The notes under the pieces: model-generated
Told to the model about the DNA's origin: nothing
The model's database searches: none
The model's input: only the letters and a program-made list of their open reading frames with translations
Translations under genes and position numbers: made by a program
In this document: piece after piece, positions 18,523 through 26,673 of the stretch
Layout of the letters: each line of letters opens with the position of its first letter
How positions within the stretch are numbered: the stretch's first letter is position 1
NCBI RefSeq assembly: GCF_002298975.1
Contig: NZ_DBMV01000002.1
Location: 1-50,522 of the forward strand
DNA: 50,522 nucleotides
Direction of reading: 5' to 3'
From: Ralstonia sp. UBA689
GTDB taxonomy: Bacteria; Pseudomonadota; Gammaproteobacteria; Burkholderiales; Burkholderiaceae

Positions 18523-19698
18523 TTACTGAATCACCAGCCCGTTCGGTCCGACCACGCCCAGTTCTACGTAGTGGGAACCGGGGCGCGTGCGGTCGGCAAA
18601 GTCGACCACGAACCCGCCGCCCACATCGAAGTTGCGCAGGTTGATCAACTCGCGGCGCACCTGCTCGCGCGTGGGCTTGGGCCCGGCGCGGCGCACGGCT
18701 TCGGCCAGCACCTTGGCGGCGACGAAACCTTCCACGGCGCGGGACGACAACTCGACGTCCTTGGCACCCACGGCGGTGCGCGCGCGGTTGAACTCGCGAA
18801 TGATGGGGTTCACGCTCTTGCCCGGGTTGGGCATCACCAGCGCCAGCGAATAACCACGCACGGCGTCGATCCCGGCCACCTTGAGCAGGATGCCGGGATC
18901 GATCGACGACAACCCCAGGAGCTGGGCACCGCCGCCGCGCGCACGGTATTGCTTGATGAACTGCGCGGCGGGTTCGGCGGTGGCGCCCAGGAAAACGGCC
19001 TGCACATCGGCGCCGAGCAGCTTGTCGACGGCCGGACCGACCGCCGCCGTATTGCGCGGATACGCAGCCGTGGCGGCAATCGGCAGCTTGTACGGTTTGA
19101 GCGTGCGCGCCACGCCGGCCAGCACCTCGCGGCCCAGCGCATCGTCCTGGTACAGCACGCCGATGCGCGTGATGCCGATGGTGACGAGCGCGCCAACCAT
19201 CTTGTCCATCTCCTGCTGGTAGCTGGCCTTGATGGGAAACACCAGCGGATCGCCCGTCATGCTGGAGGCGCCCGTGGCGGGCCCGACCAGCGGCAGGTTC
19301 GCATCGGCCAGCACGCCGCTGCGCATGAGCGCTTCGACATTGGCGGTGCCCACCACGGTCAGCGCGGCGACGGGGTTGTCGATCTTGGCCATGTCGCGCA
19401 CGTTGCGCAGGGTCTGCTCGACCTTCTGTTCGTCGTCGCGGGCCACCAGGCGGATGGTTTCGCCGTTGATGCCGCCGTCGAGATTGAGCCAGTCGAAATA
19501 CAGCCGCGCCCCCGCATTGAGTGCGCGCCCCGTGGCCGCCTGCGAGCCGGTCAGCGGCAGCGACTGGATGATGCTGATGTCGGCGCGGGCGGCGGACGCC
19601 GCCAGCACCGTGCACAACGTGAGCGCGGCGGTCCACAGCCGGCCGAAGTGCACTCCCGCGCGTGCCCCCCGGCTGCGCGTGTGATTTCCCGTTTGCAT
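18523..19698 (-). CDS. Branched-chain amino acid-type ABC substrate-binding protein
   Basis: A 391-residue periplasmic protein of the LivK/Peripla_BP_6 class. It has a basic n-region, a Sec signal peptide (ALTLCTVLAASAARA) and a mature start of DISIIQSLPLTGSQAATG. The fold spans the rest, including NPIIREFNRA and the C-terminal SHYVELGVVGPNGLVIQ. I prefer the ATG at 19698, with AAGGG eight bases upstream, over the GTG three codons earlier. No liv permease or ATPase is nearby, so it is an orphan that would borrow another transporter or act as a sensor. The stop codon touches the tandem array. Confidence 0.87.
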   Translation of the reverse strand: MQTGNHTRSRGARAGVHFGRLWTAALTLCTVLAASAARADISIIQSLPLTGSQAATGRALNAGARLYFDWLNLDGGINGETIRLVARDDEQKVEQTLRNVRDMAKIDNPVAALTVVGTANVEALMRSGVLADANLPLVGPATGASSMTGDPLVFPIKASYQQEMDKMVGALVTIGITRIGVLYQDDALGREVLAGVARTLKPYKLPIAATAAYPRNTAAVGPAVDKLLGADVQAVFLGATAEPAAQFIKQYRARGGGAQLLGLSSIDPGILLKVAGIDAVRGYSLALVMPNPGKSVNPIIREFNRARTAVGAKDVELSSRAVEGFVAAKVLAEAVRRAGPKPTREQVRRELINLRNFDVGGGFVVDFADRTRPGSHYVELGVVGPNGLVIQ

Positions 19699-19906
19699 TG
19701 CTTGCACCCTTCACCGCGCGCGCGTCGTGGGCGGCTGCGGCGTTTTGTCGAGACCACCTGGGCGGCCCACTTTGTCGTTTTCGTTCTGTTGCTTCGGTTG
19801 CGCCGTGCATAACCGGCGCGGTCGATAGCCTGCCACCGACACGTGGCTTCCACAAGTCTTGCAGGCCGTTTTACACTCGTCCGACCGCTTCTGTCGCAAA
19901 CCTGCC

Positions 19907-20710
19907 ATGCCGCAACGCCTGCTGCCCACCGACATCGAAGGCCGCACGCCGCCCTCTGCGGCGCACCCCGTGCGCCTGTACACGCGGCAGATGGAGGCCA
20001 ACACGCGTTTTCCGCGCCACACCCATCCGTGGGCGCAGGTCGCCTACAGCCACAACAGCGTGCTGCGCGTACAGGCCGGCCGCACCGCCTGGGTGGTGCC
20101 GCCCTCGCGCGCCATCTGGATTCCGCCCGGCGTCGAGCACGAAGTGTGGGTGGTGGAGGCGGCCTTCCTGCGCACGCTGTACGCCGACCCGTCCGTGGTG
20201 ACGGGCGCGCTGGCGCAATGCCGGGTGATGGAGGTCTCGCCCCTGCTGCGCGAGCTGATTGCCGCGATGGATGTGCGCCAGACACTGCCGCCCGCACGCG
20301 AGCAAGCCCTGGCCACGCTTATCCTCGATGAACTGCGCCGCAGCGCCCCCTTGCCGCTGGACCTGCCGATGCCCGCCGACAAGCGCCTGCGCGCCCTGTG
20401 CGAGCGCGTGATGGCCGACCCCGGCACAGCGCTCACCTTCGAAGCGCTCGCGCGCGACGTGGGCGCCAGCGAACGCACGCTGGCGCGGCGCTTCCGCGAA
20501 GAACTGGGGGTGAGCTTCTCGCAATGGCGCCAGCAGGCGGTGCTGGCCAGCGCCATTCCGATGATGTCTCAAGGGATGCCGCTTGCGCGCGTGGCGCACT
20601 TGCTCGGCTACAACAGCCAGAGCGCGTTCTCGGCGATGTTCCGCCGGGCGTTCGGACGCAGCCCGAGCACGTTCCTGCATCGCCCCCGAGCCGAGGGCGA
20701 ATCCACCTGA
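19907..20710 (+). CDS. AraC-family transcriptional regulator
   Basis: A 267-residue regulator with an N-terminal cupin domain, seen in FPRHTHPWAQVAYSHN and WVVPPSRAIWIPPGVEHEV. The C-terminal AraC double helix-turn-helix includes ASERTLARRFREELGVSFSQW and VAHLLGYNSQSAFSAMFRRAFGRSP. It resembles the NimR/YeaM subgroup. I chose the ATG at 19907 (MPQRLLPTD); an upstream in-frame start would add residues without family similarity. It diverges from the orphan binding protein (208-bp spacer) and could regulate it. Its target is unknown. Confidence 0.86.
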   Translation: MPQRLLPTDIEGRTPPSAAHPVRLYTRQMEANTRFPRHTHPWAQVAYSHNSVLRVQAGRTAWVVPPSRAIWIPPGVEHEVWVVEAAFLRTLYADPSVVTGALAQCRVMEVSPLLRELIAAMDVRQTLPPAREQALATLILDELRRSAPLPLDLPMPADKRLRALCERVMADPGTALTFEALARDVGASERTLARRFREELGVSFSQWRQQAVLASAIPMMSQGMPLARVAHLLGYNSQSAFSAMFRRAFGRSPSTFLHRPRAEGEST

Positions 20711-20720
20711 CGGTGCCCGT

Positions 20721-22019
20721 TCAAAGCGGCGGGATGGTCATGGCCGGCAGCAGCACCGCAAAGCGCGCCCCGCCCCCTGCCGAGGCGTCGAGCCGCACCT
20801 CGCCACCGTGCACGAGCGCGATGCGCCGCACGATGGCCAGCCCCAGGCCGAAGCCGCCGGTGTGGCGGTCGCGACTGGCGTCCAGGCGCAGGAAGGGTTC
20901 GAACACGCGCGCGCGGTCCGGCACGGCAATGCCGGGGCCGTCATCTTCCACCGTCAGGCATAGCGCACCGGCCGGGCCGGTCTCGGCGCGCAGGGTGATG
21001 GTGTTGCGCGCGTAGCGCGTGGCGTTGCGGATCAGGTTGAGCAGCGCGCGCGCCGCCAGGCGTGGGTCGCACACATGGTGCACGGGTGCGCCGTCTGCGT
21101 GCACGGTCAACGTAAGCTGGCGGTCGGCCACGTCGTTGGCGACGCTGGCCACCACGCTGTCGAGCCACTCGCCCACCACCACGCGCATCAGCACGAGATG
21201 CGTGGCGCCCTGCTCCAGGCGGCTCAGGGCCAGCAACTCGCTGACCAGATCGTCGAGCTCCCGCACGTCGCGGCGCAAAGACTCCAGGCGCAGGTTGCGC
21301 TGCGCCTCCGAGACCGGCGATTGCAGCAGCGCAATGCCGAACTCCAGCCGCGCGATGGGCGTCTTCAGTTCGTGCGAGATGCCGTTCATCATCTCGCGCT
21401 GGTGCTGAATCGAGCCCTGGATACGCTCGGCCATGTCATTGAACTGTCGCGCCAAGGCGTAGATGTTGGAGCGCCTGTGCAGGTTGGCGCGCGTGGACAA
21501 CTTTCCAGCACCAAAGCCGCGTGCCGCCTCTTCCAGCGCCCGCAGGTCACGCCAGTGCAGCCAGACCCAGATCAGCAGCGGCACCAGCGTGGCGATGGCG
21601 ATCAGCGCGTAGGCAATCAGCTGGATGCCGAGGTAATCCATGTCCTCGCTGTGGGCGTGCAGCACCTTGCCGTCACGCAGTGGCAGGTAGTAGTCCTTGC
21701 CGTTGGTCATCAGGACCAGCTTGTGGTCGGCCAAATCGCGCCGCTGCTGGGCGGTCAGGCCGGGCACGGTATCCGGATCGACAAAGTTGAACTGCTCCCA
21801 CGCATTCTTGTTCAGCCGCGCGAGCGCCGCATCGCGATCGCCGCCGGGCGCGTGGCCGAGGTACTCCTGCAGGACGAAGGCGTAACCCTTGCGCACTTCG
21901 CGCTCGCCGTGCGTGAGGGTGTCGTGAAACAACCAGACGAATGACTTGTTGACACCAATCAGCGCCAGCGCCGCCGCCAGCACGACCATCGCGTAGAGCT
22001 TCAGCAATGACTTGAGCAT
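20721..22019 (-). CDS. rstB: Sensor histidine kinase, RstB-like
   Basis: A 432-residue membrane kinase. Membrane helices are at about 8-28 and 132-154, bracketing a periplasmic sensor of about 100 residues, followed by HAMP. The H-box GISHELKTPIARLEFG contains phospho-acceptor His216. The ATPase domain shows NLIRNATRYA, VEDDGPGIAV, FEPFLRLD and GGFGLGLAI. It lies three bases downstream of the response regulator gene in one operon. The architecture and the partner's KPIEPR motif fit RstB. The likely target is the divergent mipA gene, among others. Confidence 0.88.
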   Translation of the reverse strand: MLKSLLKLYAMVVLAAALALIGVNKSFVWLFHDTLTHGEREVRKGYAFVLQEYLGHAPGGDRDAALARLNKNAWEQFNFVDPDTVPGLTAQQRRDLADHKLVLMTNGKDYYLPLRDGKVLHAHSEDMDYLGIQLIAYALIAIATLVPLLIWVWLHWRDLRALEEAARGFGAGKLSTRANLHRRSNIYALARQFNDMAERIQGSIQHQREMMNGISHELKTPIARLEFGIALLQSPVSEAQRNLRLESLRRDVRELDDLVSELLALSRLEQGATHLVLMRVVVGEWLDSVVASVANDVADRQLTLTVHADGAPVHHVCDPRLAARALLNLIRNATRYARNTITLRAETGPAGALCLTVEDDGPGIAVPDRARVFEPFLRLDASRDRHTGGFGLGLAIVRRIALVHGGEVRLDASAGGGARFAVLLPAMTIPPL

Positions 22020-22022
22020 GGC

Positions 22023-22754
22023 TCAGTCCTCCCAGGCCGACGGGCTGAACAGATAGCCGCGCCCCCAGATCGTCTTGATCTTGTGCGGCTCGGGCGAGGC
22101 ATCGCCAAAGCGGCGGCGCAGGCGCGAGATGCCCGAGTCGACCGTGCGGTCCAGCCCATCGAACTCGATGCCGCGCAACTGCTTGAGGATGTCGTCGCGG
22201 CTGAGGACCGTGCCGGCGGCGCGCGCCAGGATCAGCAGCAGGTTGAACTCGGCCGTCTTCAGATCGACCGCCTGGCCGCGCCACGTGACGGCACGGTTGG
22301 GCGGCGAGATCACCAGCTCGCCGAAGACGAGCGTGTCGTCGCGCGGCACGGCCGGCTCGGAGGTCGACATGAGCGGCGCGGCGCGGCGCAGCAGCGCCCG
22401 GGCGCGCGCGACCAGCAGGCGCGGCTCGATGGGCTTGAGCACGTAGTCGTCGGCGCCGATCTCCAGGCCGGCCACCTGGTCGTAGGTGTCCACGCGCGCG
22501 GTGAGGATCAGCACCGGCACGCGCGAGAACGCGCGGATGCGCCGGCACACCTCCATGCCATCCATGTGCGGCAGCATCAGGTCGAGGATCACCAGCGCCG
22601 GCTGGTGCTCGCGCACGGCCGCCACGGCAATGTCACCACGGCGCACCACCTCCACCGCAAATTCGTAGTTGCCCAGGTATTCGCTGACGAGCTGCGCGAG
22701 ACGGTCGTCGTCTTCGATCAGCAGCACCTTGGTCTTGAGCGGCCCCTCGTTCAT
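22023..22754 (-). CDS. rstA: OmpR-family response regulator, RstA-like
   Basis: A 243-residue regulator. The receiver domain has the acidic pocket Glu14-Asp15-Asp16 and phospho-acceptor Asp58 in LVILDLMLPHMDG. The KPIEPRLLVARARALLRR hinge is characteristic of RstA. The C-terminal winged-helix DNA-binding domain ends TIWGRGYLFSP. I chose the ATG at 22754 (MNEGPLKTKVLLIEDD); upstream in-frame starts would lie in the divergent promoter. It should bind tandem direct repeats, and a matching triple repeat lies at 22832-22861. Confidence 0.9.
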   Translation of the reverse strand: MNEGPLKTKVLLIEDDDRLAQLVSEYLGNYEFAVEVVRRGDIAVAAVREHQPALVILDLMLPHMDGMEVCRRIRAFSRVPVLILTARVDTYDQVAGLEIGADDYVLKPIEPRLLVARARALLRRAAPLMSTSEPAVPRDDTLVFGELVISPPNRAVTWRGQAVDLKTAEFNLLLILARAAGTVLSRDDILKQLRGIEFDGLDRTVDSGISRLRRRFGDASPEPHKIKTIWGRGYLFSPSAWED

Positions 22755-22831
22755 CGCCCATGCCCCCGTTGTTCTTCTTGATGGGGCGCAGTGTACGGCG
22801 GCCGGCTTGCCAATGGATGGCACGAAGAAAC

Positions 22832-22861
22832 TTGCAGACACTCGCGCACAATTGCGCACAA
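22832..22861. promoter_or_regulatory. Three tandem 10-bp repeats between the RstAB-like operon and mipA
   Basis: TTGCAGACAC, TCGCGCACAA and TTGCGCACAA follow one another without gaps; the last two differ at one base. Tandem direct repeats with a helical-turn period are the usual binding geometry for OmpR-family regulators. The site is 78 bases upstream of the regulator start and 87 bases upstream of the preferred mipA start. Confidence 0.5.
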
Positions 22862-22947
22862 CTTCCCGGCAATTTCCAGACAGACGTGCGTGCGGCGCCT
22901 CGCCAGACTGCGGGCTCTCTCTCATGAGGTCCCATCAGAGGTCTACC

Positions 22948-23757
22948 GTGCTCAATCGTCTCCCCCCGCGTCTCGCTCGCCGTTTCTCCATTCCGTACCT
23001 GGCCGTGCTCTCGAGCATGTGGCTGTCTCCGTCGTCGGTCCATGCCGATGAATCGTCGTACTCGCTGTCGCTCAACGTGGGCGCGGCACCGCGTTACCAG
23101 GGCAGCAAGCAATACACCGTCACCGGCGGCCCCGGCTTCCGGGCTGATTTCGGCAACGGCTGGTTCATCGACCCGCTGCAGGGCGGCGCGGGATATGCGA
23201 TCCGCTTCCTGAACGGCATGTTTGCGTCGGCCGCGCTGTCGTACGACCCTGGCCGTTCCGACACCAACCGCTACGGCCGCCCCGGTTCGGACCACCTGAA
23301 AGGCATGGGCAGCGTGAAAGGCTCGCTGCTCGGCGTCTTCACGCTGGGCACCAAGATCGTGGGCGAGACCACGGCCAGCGCCACGCTGGAGGTGCCGCTG
23401 ACCAACCGCGAACGCGGCTGGGCCGGCCACCTGGACCTGTCCGCACCGCTGGCCAGTTGGGGCAACGACCAGATCACCGTGAGCCCGAGCCTGCATTTCG
23501 GCTCGCGCAAGTACATGCAGACGTATTTCGGGGTGACAGCGCAGCAGTCGGCTGACAGCGGCTTCGCGCAATACACGGCCAACGGCGGCTTGCAGGCGGC
23601 GTCGCTGACGGTGGCGTGGACGCACACCTTCTCGCGCCACTGGGCGCTGCACACGGCGGTCGGCACCACGCGCCTCCTGGGCAAGGCGGCCAAGAGCCCG
23701 ATCGTGCAGAACAAGCAGAGCTACTTTGGCGGCACGGGCATCGTCTATACGTTCTGA
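22948..23757 (+). CDS. mipA: MipA/OmpV-family outer membrane protein
   Basis: A 269-residue beta-barrel protein of the MipA/OmpV family, with a signal peptide ending SPSSVHA and a mature start of DESSYSLSLNVGAAPRYQG. Alternating aromatic/hydrophobic strands run to the terminal GGTGIVYTF, an outer-membrane C-terminus ending in Phe. The GTG at 22948 has AGAGG six bases upstream; an ATG at 22924 adds eight residues but lacks a ribosome site. Family members interact with peptidoglycan synthesis (MipA) or act as antigens (OmpV). Linkage to an RstAB-like system suggests envelope-stress control. Confidence 0.87.
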   Translation: MLNRLPPRLARRFSIPYLAVLSSMWLSPSSVHADESSYSLSLNVGAAPRYQGSKQYTVTGGPGFRADFGNGWFIDPLQGGAGYAIRFLNGMFASAALSYDPGRSDTNRYGRPGSDHLKGMGSVKGSLLGVFTLGTKIVGETTASATLEVPLTNRERGWAGHLDLSAPLASWGNDQITVSPSLHFGSRKYMQTYFGVTAQQSADSGFAQYTANGGLQAASLTVAWTHTFSRHWALHTAVGTTRLLGKAAKSPIVQNKQSYFGGTGIVYTF

Positions 23758-23758
23758 G

Positions 23759-24676
23759 TCACACGAGCGCGTCAAGCCACGCCACCGTCTCGCGCCACCA
23801 CGGCGCCCCCGACGATGCCCGGAAGAAGCCCATGTGACCGACGCCTTTGCCCAGCGCCGCGCCCGCGACCTGCCGGCGCGTGAGGCGCGCGGCCGGGAAC
23901 CGTGCTACCAGCGCGTCGATGGCGCTGGCCGGAGCCATCGGGTCGTCGTCGAAACCCCAGGCGAGCAGCGGCACGGCCAGCCTCGGGTAGCGGGAGACGT
24001 CCAGCCCCGCACCTCGTGCGAAGAGGTAGCCGGGCCGCCGTGCAAGGCGCGCCCAATCGCCCAGGACGGCGGCCGGAATCGACATCGGCCCCATGCCGAC
24101 TGCGGCCAGCGGCAGCATGCCGCCGCGCACGCGCGCCACGGCCAATGGAATCCGTACACGCAGCAGCCAGGCAAGTTGCGGACGGCTGAGCAGCCCGCGC
24201 CACGGCCATAGCCGCGCATTTGCCAGCGACACGGCCACGTGCACCAGCGCATCGGCGTGCACGATGTGCGGCGCCAGCCCCGCGAGTTGTCCACCCGCAC
24301 TGTGGCCGAGCACCACCAGCCGGCGCCCCGCGCAGCCTTCGGGGACGAGCGTGTCGTGCGCCCACTTGAGCACGGCGTCGATGTCCTGCCGGCCCCAGTC
24401 GGCAAAGCGCGGGGTGCCGGGGCCCGAGGCCAGCGCCTCGCCAATACCGCGATAGTCGAACGTCACCACACGCCAGCCGGCCAGGCACAGCGCGCGCGCA
24501 AACCCGCCGTAGAACTGGCGCGGCACGCCCAGCGCCGAGCAGATCAACACCGTGCCGTGCGCGCCCAGGCCGGGGCTGGTGACCGTCACGGGCAGCGTCC
24601 AGCCATCGGCGGTGCGTACATGGTCTTCACGGATGGGAAGGGCATCGGCGGGGTAGTCGATCGGTTCGCGCTGCAT
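23759..24676 (-). CDS. Alpha/beta hydrolase (COG4757-like)
   Basis: A 305-residue cytosolic hydrolase. The oxyanion/strand motif RVVTFDYRGIGEA precedes the nucleophile elbow GHSAGGQ (Ser126). The acid is probably in GFDDDPMAP and the catalytic His in GVGHMGFF. The start ATG at 24676 has GGAG about eight bases upstream, and the longer frame beyond it is not coding. It diverges from an XRE regulator across a 113-bp spacer with an inverted repeat and is the obvious candidate target. The substrate is unknown. It converges with mipA. Confidence 0.85.
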   Translation of the reverse strand: MQREPIDYPADALPIREDHVRTADGWTLPVTVTSPGLGAHGTVLICSALGVPRQFYGGFARALCLAGWRVVTFDYRGIGEALASGPGTPRFADWGRQDIDAVLKWAHDTLVPEGCAGRRLVVLGHSAGGQLAGLAPHIVHADALVHVAVSLANARLWPWRGLLSRPQLAWLLRVRIPLAVARVRGGMLPLAAVGMGPMSIPAAVLGDWARLARRPGYLFARGAGLDVSRYPRLAVPLLAWGFDDDPMAPASAIDALVARFPAARLTRRQVAGAALGKGVGHMGFFRASSGAPWWRETVAWLDALV

Positions 24677-24737
24677 GGGGCACTCCGCTCGGGGCGTCAG
24701 GATGGAAGCAGTATCAGCAGCGGGCGGCTCGGTCACA

Positions 24738-24754
24738 ATTACGCGACAGGTAAT
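24738..24754. promoter_or_regulatory. Inverted repeat in the hydrolase-XRE spacer
   Basis: ATTAC and GTAAT are separated by seven bases (GCGACAG), a 17-bp imperfect palindrome in an otherwise GC-rich spacer. Its position between two divergent genes suits an autoregulatory operator. Confidence 0.4.
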
Positions 24755-24789
24755 CGCCGCACCTACCCGACTCTGCTTCAATAGGTGAC

Positions 24790-25716
24790 ATGAACCCCGC
24801 CCAGCCCGCAGAAGCCCTCGCCATGCTAGATGAAGCCGATGCCGCCCAAGTGCCAGCCGAGCCACCTGAAGCGGCGCTCTCGCGCTTCCCGCAACTGCTG
24901 CGCTTCTGGCGCACCCGGCGCGGCACCAGCCAGCTCGCCCTGGCGCTGGCGGCGGGGGTGTCGCAGCGGCATGTGAGCTTTCTGGAATCGGCACGCGCCG
25001 CGCCCAGCCGCAACATGATCCTGCAACTGGCCGAAGAGCTGAACGTGCCGCTGCGCCATCGCAACCAGATGCTGCTGGCGGCCGGCTTTGCGCCCGCGTA
25101 TCCGGAGCAGGGGCTGGCCACGCCGCCCCATGAGGGTTCGCCGATGATGCAGGCGGTGCGCCAGGCGGTGAAGCTGATCCTCGACAAGCAGGCGCCCTAC
25201 CCGGCCATCGTGCTCGACCGCTTCTGGCACGTGCTCGACGCCAACGCTGCGCACCGGCGCCTGATGCGCTGGGCCATCGGAGACGACCGGGCCGAAGGCG
25301 CCCCCGGCGCCGTCAACATGATGAAACTGGTATTCGACCCGACCGCGCTGTGGCCCACGATCGCCAACCGCGACGAGGTCGGCCGATATCTCGCCCGGCG
25401 GGTGCGGCAGGAGTTGGCCTTGCATACCATCGACCCCGCCACGCAGCGCCTGCTCGCCGACATCCGCGCGCTGCAGCCGGTGCTGTTCGATGCCTCCGAA
25501 GCTTCAGCCACGCCATCGGCCCCGGCACAAAGCGCCAACGATCCGCCGCCCTTCCTGCCCGTCACACTGCAGCGCGACGGCGTGACGCTCTCGCTGTTCA
25601 CCACGCTCACCACGCTGGGCACGCCGCGCGATGCAGGGCTGCAGGAAATGCGCATCGAGTGTTTCTATCCGGCGGACGAGGCCTCGCGGCGCGCGTTGGA
25701 GCGGATCACGTTGTAA
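24790..25716 (+). CDS. XRE-family regulator with MmyB-like ligand-binding domain
   Basis: A 308-residue regulator. The N-terminal helix-turn-helix (about 34-92) reads LRFWRTRRGTSQLALALAAG and SQRHVSFLESARAAPSRNM. The C-terminal MmyB-like domain (about 118-305) has AIVLDRFWHVLDANAAHRRL and ALHTIDPATQRLLADI, a PAS-like fold thought to bind a fatty acid or similar ligand in actinobacterial relatives. An Ala/Pro-rich insertion sits near 240-255. It diverges from the alpha/beta hydrolase, so a hydrophobic ester or acid may be the shared theme (inference). Confidence 0.87.
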   Translation: MNPAQPAEALAMLDEADAAQVPAEPPEAALSRFPQLLRFWRTRRGTSQLALALAAGVSQRHVSFLESARAAPSRNMILQLAEELNVPLRHRNQMLLAAGFAPAYPEQGLATPPHEGSPMMQAVRQAVKLILDKQAPYPAIVLDRFWHVLDANAAHRRLMRWAIGDDRAEGAPGAVNMMKLVFDPTALWPTIANRDEVGRYLARRVRQELALHTIDPATQRLLADIRALQPVLFDASEASATPSAPAQSANDPPPFLPVTLQRDGVTLSLFTTLTTLGTPRDAGLQEMRIECFYPADEASRRALERITL

Positions 25717-25727
25717 GCCTTTCCGCA

Positions 25728-25756
25728 TTGCAACGCGAATAATTCTCATTTATATT
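25728..25756 (+). promoter_or_regulatory. Sigma-70 promoter with embedded Fur-box-like sequence
   Basis: TTGCAA (25728-25733) and TATATT (25751-25756) are separated by exactly 17 bases. The spacer and -10 element hold GCGAATAATTCTCATTTAT (25735-25753), which on the other strand reads ATAAATGAGAATTATTCGC, close to Fur boxes of beta-proteobacteria. Binding there would block RNA polymerase, predicting iron repression of the PepSY gene. Confidence 0.65.
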
Positions 25757-25796
25757 GACCGGTCGATTTGTCTCCCATCGGCGGCCGCCCGCCGCC

Positions 25797-26555
25797 ATGT
25801 GCTTCATGACTGACCTGTCGCATCCCCGCCTTTCCTCCGAACCCGCTGCCAAGCCCGCCGCGCCCGCCCGTGCGGCAAAGGCAAAGGCCGAGCACCCCGC
25901 CAACCGCCGCGCCACCCTGGTGCGCTGGCTGCGCAAGACGCATGGCTGGTTCGGACTGTGGGGCGCGGTGATGGGGCTGATTTTCGGCGTGTCGGGCATC
26001 TGGCTGAACCACCGCGCGGTGCTGAAGCTGCCGCCCGTGGCTCAGCAGAAAACCAACTCGCGCATCGCCCTGACCGATCCGCTGCCGACCACGCCCCAGG
26101 CGATGGGCGCACGGCTGCAAGAGGTATTGCAACTGCCGGAGCCGCCGAGCCGCATCCGCGTGGAACGCGCCAAACCCGTCCCCTGGGCAGAACCCACCGC
26201 CAAGACCGACGGCGAACGCCCCGCATCCAAACCGCTGATGCAGCCGGAGCAATGGAGCTTCACCTTCGGTAGTGCCTCCACGCTGATCCGGGCGGAGTAC
26301 TGGGTTGGCAACCACTCTGCAGCCATCGCCCAGACCGAGAATGGCATCCTCGCCACGCTGATGGCCTTGCACCTCGGCACCAACATGACCGTACCGTGGA
26401 TCCTGCTGGCCGACACGCTGGCCGGCTGTGTGATCTTCCTCTCGATCTCGGGCCTGTGGCTCTGGGTGCTGACCACCAAGCGCCGCACGGTCGGCTGGAC
26501 GATCTTCGGGATGGGGAGCTTGCTGGCGATTGGGCTGGCGGTCGCGCGCCTTTGA
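25797..26555 (+). CDS. PepSY-associated membrane protein, probably iron-regulated
   Basis: A 252-residue inner-membrane protein. A long Ala/Pro/Lys-rich cytosolic N-terminus precedes TLVRWLRKTHGWFGLWGAVM, the typical first helix of PepSY-TM proteins. A periplasmic segment of about 130 residues follows, then the second-helix region LHLGTNMTVPWILLADTLAG and a final helix. Such proteins are often linked to siderophore receptors and ferric reduction; no receptor is present here. Starts at 25797 and 25806 are both possible and neither has a clear Shine-Dalgarno sequence. The Fur-like promoter 40 bases upstream supports an iron role. Confidence 0.8.
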   Translation: MCFMTDLSHPRLSSEPAAKPAAPARAAKAKAEHPANRRATLVRWLRKTHGWFGLWGAVMGLIFGVSGIWLNHRAVLKLPPVAQQKTNSRIALTDPLPTTPQAMGARLQEVLQLPEPPSRIRVERAKPVPWAEPTAKTDGERPASKPLMQPEQWSFTFGSASTLIRAEYWVGNHSAAIAQTENGILATLMALHLGTNMTVPWILLADTLAGCVIFLSISGLWLWVLTTKRRTVGWTIFGMGSLLAIGLAVARL

Positions 26556-26562
26556 TTTCCAG

Positions 26563-26673
26563 AAACGCGATCAGGGCGAAGCGAAGCGGCTCTGGTGGCT
26601 TGGCGGCGTCGCAGACAGTACACGTGATACAGCAAGACGCCGCCGGGCCGCCAGAATCGTCCTGATCGCGTTT
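26563..26673. repeat. 111-bp palindromic intergenic repeat, copy B
   Basis: Inverted copy of the element at 7538-7648, again exactly 111 bp. The termini AAACGCGATCAGG and CCTGATCGCGTTT are perfectly complementary. The inner stem is GGCGGCGTC/GACGCCGCC in place of GGCGCGGCC/GGCCGCGCC, with each change compensated. It fills the space between the convergent PepSY and rpiR-type genes and could serve as a two-way terminator. Confidence 0.85.

Noticed and set aside
18260..19855. A long minus-strand frame through the 42-bp array and the binding-protein gene
   Set aside because: It stays open because 42 is a multiple of three and the region is GC-rich. The binding protein in another frame has a full family match and a stop before the array.
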